Shown here in pieces: positions 36,182 to 45,470 of a DNA stretch of 64,000 nucleotides. A program made the translations under genes and the position numbers. The stretch's first letter is position 1; each line of letters begins with the position of its first letter. The notes under the pieces are model-generated. The model was not told the origin of the DNA, did no database searches, and saw nothing but the letters and a program-made list of their open reading frames with translations. Origin of the DNA: Thermoleophilia bacterium (lineage in GTDB: Bacteria; Actinomycetota; Thermoleophilia; BMS3ABIN01); NCBI GenBank assembly GCA_020053595.1, contig JAGVMV010000017.1, forward strand, positions 1 to 64,000, in the 5' to 3' direction.

Positions 36182-36209
36182 ACAGGCCGGACTGTGAGGC
36201 CCGGCCTGT
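36182..36209 (-). terminator. GC-rich hairpin after ppdK
   Basis: ACAGGCCGG (36182-36190) pairs perfectly with CCGGCCTGT (36201-36209). It lies in the 87-base gap between ppdK and dgt. The following bases on the minus strand are only moderately T-rich, so termination may be partial. Confidence 0.5.
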
Positions 36210-36237
36210 CGGTGGTTCGCTCTGTGCCGCCGTTGTA

Positions 36238-38904
36238 TCAGGCGGTGGTATAAATCATCTTCTTCGCTTCGAGCACCGCCTGCGCCGCGGCCAGCCGTGC
36301 CAGCGGCACGCGGTATGGCGAGCAGCTCACATAATTAAGGCCGACACGGTGACAGAATTTGACGCTGTCGGGCTCTCCTCCATGTTCGCCGCAGACTCCC
36401 AGCTTGATATTCGGCTTCTTCTCGCGGCTGAGGTTTACAGCTATCTCAACCAGCTTGCCAACCCCGTTCACGTCTATCGTCTCGAAGGGATTGTGCTTGA
36501 TGATTCCCTCTTCGAGGTAGTAGGTCAGGAATTTGCCTTCGGCGTCATCCCGGGAGAAACCGAGTGCCGTCTGCGTCAGGTCGTTGGTGCCAAAGCTGAA
36601 AAAGTCGGCGTAGTCAGAAATATGGTCGGCGGTCAGCGCCGCACGGGGCAGCTCGATCATGGTGCCAACAAGATAGTCGATACTGATGCCGGCGTTAGCC
36701 AGCACTTCATCGCTGGCCTTGACGGTCAACTCGCGCATTACGCGCAACTCTTCAGCGTAGCCGACCAGCGGGATCATGATCTCCACCAGCGGAGCATCGC
36801 CCATCTTCTTCTGTACGGCCACGGCGGCCTGCATGATGGCTCGCACCTGCATCTCGTAGATCTCTGGCCACTGGATGCCAAGGCGGCAGCCACGGGTTCC
36901 CAGCATGGGGTTCATTTCCTTGAGTGAGCGCACGCGACTGGCCAGTTTTTCCTTCTCGGCAATCTCCGCTTCGCCGGCGCCGGTCAGTTTGGCCCGCTCG
37001 AGCTCGACCATCAGGTCGGTGTAGTCTGGCAGAAACTCATGCAGCGGCGGGTCCAGCAGCCGGATGGTAACCGGCAGACCGTGCATGGCCTCGAAGATAC
37101 CCTCAAAATCACTCTGTTGCATCGGCAGAAGCTGGTCAAGAGCCGTGGCGCGCGCTCCCTTGTCCTCGGCCAGGATCATCTGGCGGACTATGGGCAGACG
37201 GTCTTCGGCCATGAACATATGCTCGGTGCGGCAGAGGCCGATTCCCTGGGCGCCGAATTCGCGGGCCTTAACGGCATCCTCAGGCGTGTCGGCATTGGTA
37301 CGCACACCCATCGTGCGGATTTCATCAGCCCATCCGACGATGGCCTGGAAGTTCTCGTTGATCTGCGGTGGAACCAGCTCGACGGCGCCGAGGATTATCT
37401 TGCCGGTGGTACCGTCGATGGTCAGGATGTCGCCTTCCTTGACCGTCGTTTCACCGACGGTGAACTGTTTTTCCTTTTCGGAGATATTGATCTGGTCGGC
37501 GCCGCAGACGGCCGGAGTGCCCATGCCACGGGCGACTACCGCTGCATGGCTGGTCATGCCACCGTGAGAGGTGAGGACGCCCTGGGCGCTGATCAGGCCG
37601 TGGATGTCATCGGGGCTGGTCTCCCAGCGGACCAGGATGACGGCCTCGCCGGCCTTGCCGCGCTCGGCGGCGGTGTCAGCATCGAAGACGACCTTGCCGA
37701 CTGCCGCTCCCGGAGAGGCGTTGAGGCCCTGTGTGAGCACATCGTAGGTCTGGGTCAGGTCGATCATCGGGTGAAGCAGCTGATCGAGCTGGCCCGGGTC
37801 GATCTTGGCTACGGCCTCTTCCCTGGTGATCAATCCTTCTTCAACCAGATCGACCGCGATCTTGACTGCCGCCGCGGCGGTCCGTTTGCCATCACGGGTC
37901 TGCAGCATATAGAGCTTGTCCTGCTCGATGGTGAATTCTATGTCCTCCATCTCGCGATAATGCTGCTCCAGTTTTTGCATGACGCCGGTCAATTGCCCGA
38001 ACACTTCCGGCATCTCATCCTTCATGTCCGCCAGCTTCTTTGTCTTGCGGATTCCGGCGACCACATCCTCCCCTTGAGCGTTGGTCAGATAATCACCGAA
38101 AATTTCCTTGTCGCCGGTGGAGGGGTTGCGCGTGAAAGCGACGCCGGTGCCGGAATCGTCGCCCATATTGCCAAAGACCATCAGCTGGACGTTGACTGCC
38201 GTGCCGAGGTCATCGGAAATATTGTAGTGCCGGCGGTAAGTAACCGCGCGCGGATTGCCCCAGCTGCGGAAAACCGCCTGGATGGAAAGTTCGAGCTGCT
38301 CGCGAGGCGCGCTGGGGAAGGAACGGCCAGTCTCCTTCTCGAGAATCTGCTTGAAGTCCTCGACCAGCGCCCGGAGATTTTCCGGGTTGAGCTCGTTGTC
38401 GAATTTCACACCGGCTTCATTGCGCCTGGCGGTAATGGCATCCTCGAAAAGCTGGCCTTCCACTTCCATTACGACCTTGCCGAACATCTGGATAAAACGG
38501 CGGTAGGCGTCCCAGGCGAAGCGCTCGTCGCCGGTCATCTTGGCCAGACCCTGAACGGAATCGTCATTGAGGCCCAGATTGAGCACCGTATCCATCATGC
38601 CGGGCATGCTGAACTTGGCGCCGGAACGCACGCTGACCAGAAGCGGGTTGTCCGGGTCCCCCAGTTTTTTGCCCGTAATCTCTTCCAGTCGGACGAGATG
38701 GCCCTCTATCTCCTGGTCCAGCCCTTCCGGAAACTGGTTGCCGAGCTTGCCATAGGAAATGCAGGCCTCGGTCGTGATAGTGAAACCATCGGGCACCGGG
38801 ATACCGAGGTTGGTCATCTCGGCCAGGTTGGCCCCCTTGCCTCCGAGGAGATTCTTCATGTCCCTGGAGCCCTCAGAGAAATCGTATACATATTTGATGC
38901 TCAT
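36238..38904 (-). CDS. ppdK: Pyruvate, phosphate dikinase
   Basis: Reversible conversion of pyruvate, ATP and Pi to PEP, AMP and PPi; a glycolytic/gluconeogenic enzyme frequent in anaerobes. 888 residues, full length. N-terminal ATP-grasp (LLGGKGANLAEM, FGDYLTNAQGEDVVAG), swivelling phospho-His domain with GGMTSHAAVVARGMG, and C-terminal TIM barrel with GIGLCRTEHMF, GTRGCRLG, SFGTNDLTQ and the catalytic Cys in KLGVCGEHGG. The gene lies upstream of dgt on the same strand. The position resembles that of the PPDK regulator near dnaG in Firmicutes, although that regulator itself is not seen. Confidence 0.96.
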   Translation of the reverse strand: MSIKYVYDFSEGSRDMKNLLGGKGANLAEMTNLGIPVPDGFTITTEACISYGKLGNQFPEGLDQEIEGHLVRLEEITGKKLGDPDNPLLVSVRSGAKFSMPGMMDTVLNLGLNDDSVQGLAKMTGDERFAWDAYRRFIQMFGKVVMEVEGQLFEDAITARRNEAGVKFDNELNPENLRALVEDFKQILEKETGRSFPSAPREQLELSIQAVFRSWGNPRAVTYRRHYNISDDLGTAVNVQLMVFGNMGDDSGTGVAFTRNPSTGDKEIFGDYLTNAQGEDVVAGIRKTKKLADMKDEMPEVFGQLTGVMQKLEQHYREMEDIEFTIEQDKLYMLQTRDGKRTAAAAVKIAVDLVEEGLITREEAVAKIDPGQLDQLLHPMIDLTQTYDVLTQGLNASPGAAVGKVVFDADTAAERGKAGEAVILVRWETSPDDIHGLISAQGVLTSHGGMTSHAAVVARGMGTPAVCGADQINISEKEKQFTVGETTVKEGDILTIDGTTGKIILGAVELVPPQINENFQAIVGWADEIRTMGVRTNADTPEDAVKAREFGAQGIGLCRTEHMFMAEDRLPIVRQMILAEDKGARATALDQLLPMQQSDFEGIFEAMHGLPVTIRLLDPPLHEFLPDYTDLMVELERAKLTGAGEAEIAEKEKLASRVRSLKEMNPMLGTRGCRLGIQWPEIYEMQVRAIMQAAVAVQKKMGDAPLVEIMIPLVGYAEELRVMRELTVKASDEVLANAGISIDYLVGTMIELPRAALTADHISDYADFFSFGTNDLTQTALGFSRDDAEGKFLTYYLEEGIIKHNPFETIDVNGVGKLVEIAVNLSREKKPNIKLGVCGEHGGEPDSVKFCHRVGLNYVSCSPYRVPLARLAAAQAVLEAKKMIYTTA

Positions 38905-38942
38905 GCAATTCCTCCCAAATCGTGCTGATGATGAATTTTGAG

Positions 38943-38963
38943 ATCCTGCGCTTCGCTCAGGAT
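38943..38963. repeat. Short REP-like hairpin, copy 1
   Basis: ATCCTG and CAGGAT pair around CGCTTCGCT in the gap between ppdK and glyS. It resembles the sequence at 45395-45431 (shared AGATCCT, TCGCT and TCAGGATGAC parts), a dispersed intergenic repeat type. The rest of the 222-base gap shows no gene. Confidence 0.45.
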
Positions 38964-39126
38964 GACCCTTTAAAAAGGATGAACCGATAAAAATGGATAG
39001 CCTTCAGGAACCGCTAGCCGTAAAAAATGTAAGTTACCGGAATCCGGGGACAAAAGTTTATCGCAAGAATCGTTTTTTAACCATAGCCATGCCTTAAGCT
39101 TCGCCGAAAGCATCCACCGGCGTTAC

Positions 39127-41268
39127 TTATAGCTCCTTCCGGGGCGCCGCCGCCACCCGCATCGGGTCGCCCAGCTGCCGTAGCAGAACCGCCGTTTTCA
39201 TAACCAGCGCCAAGCGGTTGTTGCGCAGCTTTTCATCCTTGTCCATGACCATCACATCGCCAAAGAAACGGTCGACGGCGGGACGGATTCCGGCCGCCGC
39301 TTTCAGGGCCGCTTCATAGTCACGGGCGAGCGTGAGCTTATGGATGACCGGCTCGAGATCGGTGACGGCTTCAAACAGCTCTCCCTCAGCCTCCTCCTGG
39401 AACAGCAATTTATCGACAGTCGCTCCTTGCAGATCCGCACCGGCCTTCGCGGCTATCTTGGTACATCGGAAGTAAGCGGTATGAAGATCCTCGAAAGCGT
39501 CTTCGCCGCGGAAAACATCCAGCGCTGCTACCAGCGCTTCCAGGCGAAGCGTGCTGCCGAGCCCCGCGGCGCGTGCGGCCTCCACCACCTCCACCGGCAT
39601 GCCGTTCTCCACCTGGCGATGCTGGATCCGGTCAAATATGAAGGCGCTCGCCGCTTCGGTCAGCGACTCGTCCTTTATTATGTCCGCGTTCTGGTCCTGA
39701 TAAAGCTTTTGCCCCGCGGCCAGCAGCACCTCAAGATCAAAGTCGAAGCCGAAGCGCATGGATATGGCCGCCAGGCCTGCCGCTGCCCTTCTGATTCCGT
39801 AGGGATCGCGGGAACCGGTAGGGACCTCATCCACGGCGAAAGAGCCGACTATATTGTCCACCTTTTCGGCGATTGCCAGCACTGCCCCAGGCACGGTGGA
39901 CGGCATGCCGCCCCCTGCCGAAGTCGGCAGGAAGTGCTCTTCGATGGCAGTGCAAACGTCAGACGGGAACCCTTCCATCCTGGCGTAGATGGAACCTATG
40001 TAGCCCTCCAGATCGGCGAACTCCTGGACCATGATGCTCACCTGGTCGGCCTTGGCCAGACGGGCGGCCGCGAGAACGGTCTTCTGGTCGTGCTCGGGCA
40101 GTTGGATGAGATCCGCAAAATAACTTACAAGTGCTTCCAGCCGGGCGGTTTTTTGGGCGAGGCTTCCAAGCCGGCGATGGAAAACAACCTTGTCGAGCTC
40201 ACCGGCCATCGCCTCTATTCCTGTTTTAAGATCCTTGTCAAAGGAGAACTCGGCGTCTTCTATCCTGCCTTCCAGAACCCTTTCGTTGCCCTCGGTTATC
40301 GCCCCGGCGCAATCCGGGTCTCCATTCATCACGTAGAGAAAACCGGCAATCAGTGAGCCATCCTCGGCGGTCAGAGGAAAATATCGTTGATGCGACTGCA
40401 TACATGTGGTTAGAACCCGGTCGGGCAGGCGAAGGTGGTCCTCGCCGAAATCACCGGCATGGACGCTGGGATTCTCCACCAGGTAGATGACCTCTTCGAG
40501 CTCGCCCGCCGGATCAATAAAGGAAGCGGCTTGCTTGCCGGCCGCGACGGCCAGCTCCTCCAGAATCAGCTGACGGCGCTCCTCCTGGTCAACGATCACC
40601 CTGGCCGCGCGCAGCTGTTCGCGGTAGTCTCCGGCGTTTTCTATCCTGACCGGTCCGTCGGCGAGAAAGCGATGGCCGCGGCTCTGATCGCCGCTGATTA
40701 TCCCGGCAATTTCGTATTTGACGGTCAGGGAGCCGTATTTGGTGGCCAGCCAGCGCACAGGGCGGGAAAAACGCAAATCGGCGTCATCCCAGTGCATGGT
40801 TTTGGGAAAGCTGATGCCATGCAATATCTCCCGGCAAATATCGGGAAGCAGTTCCAGAGTCGGCAGCCCTTCCCGGCTATGGACCGCAAAGACGAACTGT
40901 TGGCCTTCGTGCTCACGCAATTCGAGTTGATTAACCGGGATGCCCTTGGCGCGGGCAAAGCCCTCGGCAGCCTTTGTTGGTTTTCCGTCATCGTCAAATG
41001 ACTTGGCGGCGACGGGACCGCGCTCGACGATTTCCTGCGTCTGTTGAAGAGGCGCCAGCCCCTTGATGAAAACAGCTATCCGCCTTGGCGTGACCCAGAC
41101 GGAAATCGTGTCGGAATCGGTTTCGATGTGATGTCTGGCGAGCGACTGCGCTACCAGCTGGCCGGTTTGCGCGGCGGCTGAGCGGGCGGCGGCGGCAGGC
41201 AGCTCTTCACTACCAATCTCGAAGAGAAAATCCTGGGGAACCATTTCTGAACCGGCGGCCGGTGCCAT
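39127..41268 (-). CDS. glyS: Glycyl-tRNA synthetase beta subunit
   Basis: Beta chain of the heterotetrameric glycyl-tRNA synthetase. It binds tRNA and carries HD- and anticodon-binding domains. 713 residues from ATG 41268, whose A overlaps the glyQ stop (TAATG). An in-frame ATG at 41472 would add 68 residues that are antisense of glyQ and unlike the family. Seen: DFLFEIGSEELPA start, GHRFLADGP, GDPYGIRRAAAGL and a C-terminal FFGDVMVMDKDEKLRNNRLALV. Two-chain GlyRS is the bacterial type; many Actinobacteria use the single-chain enzyme instead. Confidence 0.95.
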   Translation of the reverse strand: MAPAAGSEMVPQDFLFEIGSEELPAAAARSAAAQTGQLVAQSLARHHIETDSDTISVWVTPRRIAVFIKGLAPLQQTQEIVERGPVAAKSFDDDGKPTKAAEGFARAKGIPVNQLELREHEGQQFVFAVHSREGLPTLELLPDICREILHGISFPKTMHWDDADLRFSRPVRWLATKYGSLTVKYEIAGIISGDQSRGHRFLADGPVRIENAGDYREQLRAARVIVDQEERRQLILEELAVAAGKQAASFIDPAGELEEVIYLVENPSVHAGDFGEDHLRLPDRVLTTCMQSHQRYFPLTAEDGSLIAGFLYVMNGDPDCAGAITEGNERVLEGRIEDAEFSFDKDLKTGIEAMAGELDKVVFHRRLGSLAQKTARLEALVSYFADLIQLPEHDQKTVLAAARLAKADQVSIMVQEFADLEGYIGSIYARMEGFPSDVCTAIEEHFLPTSAGGGMPSTVPGAVLAIAEKVDNIVGSFAVDEVPTGSRDPYGIRRAAAGLAAISMRFGFDFDLEVLLAAGQKLYQDQNADIIKDESLTEAASAFIFDRIQHRQVENGMPVEVVEAARAAGLGSTLRLEALVAALDVFRGEDAFEDLHTAYFRCTKIAAKAGADLQGATVDKLLFQEEAEGELFEAVTDLEPVIHKLTLARDYEAALKAAAGIRPAVDRFFGDVMVMDKDEKLRNNRLALVMKTAVLLRQLGDPMRVAAAPRKEL

Positions 41269-42140
41269 TATTCCTCTTCCTCCCCGGTCTCCTGCTGTTT
41301 GAGGTACATCTCGGCGCAGCGGCGGGCCAGGTTCCGCACTCTGGCAATGTAGCCGGTACGGTCGGTGACACTGATGACCCCTCGCGAATCCAGCAGGTTG
41401 AATGTATGGGAACACTTGAGGACATAATCGTATCCTGGCAGTGGCAATCCGCCGGCCAGACAGCGCTCGCATTCCTGCTCATAGTCGGTGAAATGGGAGA
41501 AAAGCAGATCGGTATCGGCAATTTCAAAATTGTAACTTGACCACTGGGTCTCATTCTTCCGGTAAACATCGCCATAGGTGACGTCGCCGGCCCAGATCAG
41601 GTCGTAAACACTGTTTTTCTTCTGCAGATACATGGCGATTCTTTCCAGCCCGTAGGTAAGCTCCACAGACACCGGATTGAGATCGACGCCACCGACCTGC
41701 TGGAAATAGGTGAACTGCGTGGCCTCCATGCCGTCTATCCAGACTTCCCAGCCCAGACCCCAGGCGCCCAGCGTCGGCCCCTCCCAGTCGTCCTCCACGA
41801 ATCGTATGTCGTGGGCGGCCAGGTCGACTCCGAGCTCAGCCAATGATTTGAGATAGATGTCCTGAACATCACCGGGAGCAGGTTTCAGCAGCACCTGGAA
41901 CTGGTAGTAATGGGACAGCCTGTAGGGATTCTCGCCGTAACGGCCGTCGCTGGGACGAATTGATGGCTCCACGTAAGCGGCTCGCCATGGTTTGTCATCC
42001 AGGCAGCGTAAAAAAGTAGCCGGATTGAAGGTGCCGGCGCCCACTTCGGTGTGGTATGGCTGCATGATTACGCAGCCCTGCGAGGCCCAATAATTCTGCA
42101 GGGTCAGGATAATATTCTGGAACGTGGGAAAGTCGGTCAA
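41268..42140 (-). CDS. glyQ: Glycyl-tRNA synthetase alpha subunit
   Basis: Catalytic chain that activates glycine. 290 residues with class II features: [18 protein letters not shown] start, [62 protein letters not shown], and motif 3-like [14 protein letters not shown]. Overlaps glyS by one base, so expression is coupled. No T-box leader could be recognised in the 122-base gap to the divergent lipoprotein gene. Confidence 0.96.
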   Translation of the reverse strand: MTDFPTFQNIILTLQNYWASQGCVIMQPYHTEVGAGTFNPATFLRCLDDKPWRAAYVEPSIRPSDGRYGENPYRLSHYYQFQVLLKPAPGDVQDIYLKSLAELGVDLAAHDIRFVEDDWEGPTLGAWGLGWEVWIDGMEATQFTYFQQVGGVDLNPVSVELTYGLERIAMYLQKKNSVYDLIWAGDVTYGDVYRKNETQWSSYNFEIADTDLLFSHFTDYEQECERCLAGGLPLPGYDYVLKCSHTFNLLDSRGVISVTDRTGYIARVRNLARRCAEMYLKQQETGEEEE

Positions 42141-42262
42141 GGCGGGGAGTAATTTTATAGAACGCAGGCATAATTAACAAGCTCTCAGGCGGATGCCAGG
42201 CAATTTTTAAGCGCAATCCCCTAAAGACGGAGTGAATGGCGGCGTGTTACAATTAACGCCTG

Positions 42263-43087
42263 ATGAAAAGGGCAGCATATATAACAGCATTTCTGATGAT
42301 CGTGGCGCTCCTGTCCGGTTGCGGGGAAACCAGGCACGGTGACGAACCCCGGGAGGACGGCCTGCAGCTAGAAGCCGGTGCGGATATAGTAACCGCCGAA
42401 CAGGGAACCGCGACTACGGCAACAGACCTGTACACCGCGGCCGATCTGCCGATCGATACCAACCTGCGGCTGGAATTCGAAACAAACCGCCCCGGCACCA
42501 CCACCCCGGTCAGTTTCAACCTCGAGGGGCCCTGGAAATTCACCAACGGCCCCGGGGAGGCTACATTGACCCTGGCGATGTCGGAAAAAGCCATGGCGCC
42601 AGAATCAAAGCAATTCCCGGAGGCCTCGGTTGTTGCTGCCTCATCATGGGATCGTGGCGCCAGTGGCGGCGAGTACATCTTTCAGTCGAAAGACGACAGC
42701 ACTCTCTTCTCTTATGGCAGGTCCTTCCCTGACGGCCGAGTGACGGTTTACTCGGCGCCTTCGCGAGCCCTGATCTTCCCCATCGCACCCGGAGACAGCT
42801 GGGTCGACAGCTATACCGAGGAAGACAGTGGCAAGCCGGTGGAGATCACCGCGGAAAACACTTTGCTGGCAAAGAACAAATTGACGCTGCCAGCCGGGAC
42901 CTTCAATGCCTGGTTGCTACAGACCAGGGTTACCGCGAAAACCAGGGGCACGACGACCACAACTCTGGATTACACCTGGTTCGTCCCCGGCATAGGCCGG
43001 GCCGCGGAGATCATCAGCATGCCCAACGAGCACCGGGAAGTCTTTAACACCGCCAAAGCCTTTTACCGGCTGAAAAGCTACAGGTAG
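42263..43087 (+). CDS. Lipoprotein of unknown function
   Basis: 274 residues. Signal with lipobox (ITAFLMIVALLSGCGE) predicts anchoring to the outer face of the membrane. The mature part is Thr-rich, then a beta-rich domain with FPIAPGDSW and LTLPAGTFNAWLLQTRV followed by TTLDYTWFVPGIG, a pattern like the DUF3108/TapB-like fold (the line ...Y.WFVPGiG). No enzyme motif was seen. Upstream of recO on the same strand (21-base gap). Confidence 0.75.
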   Translation: MKRAAYITAFLMIVALLSGCGETRHGDEPREDGLQLEAGADIVTAEQGTATTATDLYTAADLPIDTNLRLEFETNRPGTTTPVSFNLEGPWKFTNGPGEATLTLAMSEKAMAPESKQFPEASVVAASSWDRGASGGEYIFQSKDDSTLFSYGRSFPDGRVTVYSAPSRALIFPIAPGDSWVDSYTEEDSGKPVEITAENTLLAKNKLTLPAGTFNAWLLQTRVTAKTRGTTTTTLDYTWFVPGIGRAAEIISMPNEHREVFNTAKAFYRLKSYR

Positions 43088-43108
43088 CGGCCGGCTCACA
43101 GGGTCGCC

Positions 43109-43828
43109 TTGCCCCCGAACTACTCCACCGAAGCCATCGTACTCGGCTCGCACAAGCTGAGGGACGCCGACCGCGTCGTAAATCTTTTTACCGCCGAGCG
43201 CGGCAAAGTACCTACCGTTGTCAAGGGAGTGCGTAAGGTCAAATCCCGCTTCGGCGGCCGGCTGGAGCCTTTCACCTACCTGCAGGTACAGCTTCACGAA
43301 GGGCGCAACCTGCATACTCTTACCGGAGCCGATACGATCAAGACTCACGCCGTGATTCGTGAAAGGCCAATGGCGCTCCAGGCAGGCCTCGCATTCATCG
43401 ACATGCTCAACCGGGTGACTCATGATTTTGAAAAACGGCCACGTTCTTTCAATCTGCTGGTGCGTTTTTTGAATGAAATGGATAGAGCCTCAGCTGGATA
43501 CATAGCCCTCACACTGGCCGCAGAGCTGAAGCTGCTGCTGCTGTCAGGCTTCCTTCCCCACCTTGAAACCTGTGCCTCCTGTGGCGCGGATGAAAACCTG
43601 CCCCGCTTTTCAGCCCAGGCCGGCGGCACTATTTGTGAAAACTGCAAAGGGGAGTCGTTTCAGGTAACCGGCCGCACTCTTACAACCATGCGCTTGCTTC
43701 TGGAAAAACCACTGGCGGAAGTGACCGGAACCGAGATTGATGAAAACACGGCGCGGGAGACCTGGCGCTGCGTGCGAGAAGTCTGCCGCTATCACCTGGG
43801 CACTGATCTTCGAGTAGAACCTTGGTAG
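43109..43828 (+). CDS. recO: DNA repair protein RecO
   Basis: Loads RecA with RecR at gaps. 239 residues: OB-fold N-terminus (STEAIVLGSHKLRDADRVVNLFT), helical middle, and a four-Cys zinc finger (CASCGADENL and CENCKG). It starts with TTG at 43109. Neighbourhood with glyQS matches the Gram-positive order recO-glyQ-glyS, though here the genes diverge. Convergent with mltG. Confidence 0.93.
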   Translation: MPPNYSTEAIVLGSHKLRDADRVVNLFTAERGKVPTVVKGVRKVKSRFGGRLEPFTYLQVQLHEGRNLHTLTGADTIKTHAVIRERPMALQAGLAFIDMLNRVTHDFEKRPRSFNLLVRFLNEMDRASAGYIALTLAAELKLLLLSGFLPHLETCASCGADENLPRFSAQAGGTICENCKGESFQVTGRTLTTMRLLLEKPLAEVTGTEIDENTARETWRCVREVCRYHLGTDLRVEPW

Positions 43829-43858
43829 TCTTATATATCGGGATGGCCAGAGGATCTT

Positions 43859-44893
43859 TTATTGGCGCGCTGAAGACGCCTGGAGGAATTCGTCGTACGA
43901 ACTTGTGAACGTATGGTGCCCCTCGGTATCGCCGGTGGCTACATAGTAGAGATAGTCAACAGAGGCTGGTTGCAGAGCGGCCTTGATTGATTCGACGCCG
44001 GGGTTGCATATCGGCCCCGGCGGCAGTCCGGCGTAAAGACGGGTATTGTAGGCTGACGGCGTCGCCAGATCGTCCACGGTGAGATCCTGCTTCCAGGAAC
44101 CGATTGCGTACTGGACCGTGGCGTCGATCTCCAGTTTCATGCCGGACGATAGGCGATTATAGATGACAGCAGCAACCAGAGGCCGCTCGTCTGGCACCTT
44201 CGCTTCGCGCTCGACCATTGATGCCACGATCAGAACCTGGTATTCACTGAGCCCCAGCTCGGCGGAATTTCCCCAGCCAAGCATTTCCGTTTCTTTTTTG
44301 AAGGAATCCAGCTGTTCGTCGACCAGGTTGGCGGCGTCGGTCTCAGGAGACAGATCATAGGTGCTCGGAAACAGGAAGCCCTCAAGATCCTCTGCGCCGG
44401 ATGCTCCCCTGAGTGGCAGCTTCCGGCCAGCCGGCGTAGCCGCGGCAATATAGGTTTTTTTGCTGATCGACGTTTTGGTGGCAACCAGGTTGGCGATATC
44501 ATCGAGGCTGAAACCCTCCGGTATGGTAAGCACACCTTCTGGCGCCTGCAAACCCAGTTCCAGCTTGTTGAGGATGCTATCAATGGACTCACCGCGCTCA
44601 AAACGGTAGGTGCCGGCCTTCAGCTTCTGGTCGATGCCCGCCTCGTTGACCCTGTTGGTGAAATCCTTCTGGCTGTCTATGACATTTTCGTCCACCAGCA
44701 TGCTGGCGATATCCGCGGTGCTCATACCTGGATTGATGCGAATCGTCGCCTCGCCTTCTTTCTTCGAACCGCCACAGGCCGACAATGCCAGGCAGAGAGT
44801 TACCGCGACAACCAGCGACGCAGCAACCGCGACCAGCTTCAGAAAGCTCGGCGCGACAGGATGCATTTGGCGATGTCTTCGGGGTGATTTCAT
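43859..44893 (-). CDS. mltG: Endolytic murein transglycosylase MltG
   Basis: Cuts nascent glycan strands at the membrane. 344 residues: a hydrophobic N-terminal segment ending in a lipobox-like LALSACGG, a LysM-like domain (INPGMSTADIASML), then the YceG catalytic domain with Glu in VASMVEREA, VAAVIYNRL, DATVQYAIG, and SAYNTRLYAGLPPGPICNPG. The lipobox is unusual, since most MltG are anchored by a helix. Last gene of the DUF948/alaS/ruvX/mltG block. Confidence 0.94.
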   Translation of the reverse strand: MKSPRRHRQMHPVAPSFLKLVAVAASLVVAVTLCLALSACGGSKKEGEATIRINPGMSTADIASMLVDENVIDSQKDFTNRVNEAGIDQKLKAGTYRFERGESIDSILNKLELGLQAPEGVLTIPEGFSLDDIANLVATKTSISKKTYIAAATPAGRKLPLRGASGAEDLEGFLFPSTYDLSPETDAANLVDEQLDSFKKETEMLGWGNSAELGLSEYQVLIVASMVEREAKVPDERPLVAAVIYNRLSSGMKLEIDATVQYAIGSWKQDLTVDDLATPSAYNTRLYAGLPPGPICNPGVESIKAALQPASVDYLYYVATGDTEGHHTFTSSYDEFLQASSARQ

Positions 44894-44954
44894 TACCGTG
44901 CGGTTGATTAACCTTGAATACTATAGCACCAGGATGGAATGATTCGTGTCGCGC

Positions 44955-45383
44955 TTAATCCTTTTCAAGGCCGGCGCGGCGGCGAAACTCGCCGGATTCC
45001 AGATAATCCTGAAGCAGACAGCAGGCGGCGAGACTATGGGAATTGCTTTGGGAAAAACGTCCTTTTTCCGCCGCCATCTTGCTGGTAAAGCGTTCGTCCC
45101 AGGTAATCACGGGCACTGTTAACGCATCACGCAGAGCGTCGACGAAAACCTGTGTCTCCTGAGCCTGGGCACCCAGCTCGCCGCTCAGTGAGACCGGCAA
45201 GCCGACGACTACGGCAGAAACTTCCTCCTGATCAACGATGCCAGCGATGCTTTTCAACCCCTCCGGCGAAGCGGCAGCCGTGGTTAAATCAAGGGGCCGG
45301 ACTATGGTGCCGGTGGGGTCGCTGATGGCAACGCCGGTCTGGACGCTTCCGTAATCGAGGGCAAGTATGCGTGATGGATTCAT
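44955..45383 (-). CDS. ruvX: Putative Holliday junction resolvase / pre-16S rRNA nuclease
   Basis: 142-residue RNase-H-fold protein (YqgF). Catalytic acidic residues in ILALDYGSVQTGVAISDP, VVVGLPVSLSGELGAQA and the C-terminal TWDERFTSKMAAE. Between alaS and mltG in the classical order. The family is involved in 16S rRNA 5' maturation in bacteria. Confidence 0.93.
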   Translation of the reverse strand: MNPSRILALDYGSVQTGVAISDPTGTIVRPLDLTTAAASPEGLKSIAGIVDQEEVSAVVVGLPVSLSGELGAQAQETQVFVDALRDALTVPVITWDERFTSKMAAEKGRFSQSNSHSLAACCLLQDYLESGEFRRRAGLEKD

Positions 45384-45394
45384 ATTTATCGGGA

Positions 45395-45431
45395 TGTCAT
45401 GCGAAGATCCTTCGCTATGTTCAGGATGACA
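45395..45431. repeat. Short REP-like hairpin, copy 2
   Basis: TGTCAT (45395-45400) pairs with ATGACA (45426-45431), and inside it GCGAAG-ATC-CTTCGC (45401-45415) forms its own hairpin. The inner sequence is related to the repeat at 38943-38963. It lies in the short gap between alaS and ruvX. Confidence 0.45.
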
Positions 45432-45470
45432 TTTCCGCCATGGATGACACTACCGGGCATGTTGTCCGGT

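Noticed and set aside
37039-38928. 629-codon open frame on the plus strand opposite ppdK
   Set aside because: It is the antisense of a complete, well-conserved ppdK; long antisense frames are common in GC-rich genes, and the translation shows no domain.
41269-41472. 68-residue N-terminal extension of glyS
   Set aside because: It lies wholly inside glyQ in another frame and lacks family similarity; the TAATG overlap at 41268 is the natural start.
42141-42262. T-box leader for glyQS
   Set aside because: Only 122 bases, with no recognisable specifier stem or T-box sequence.
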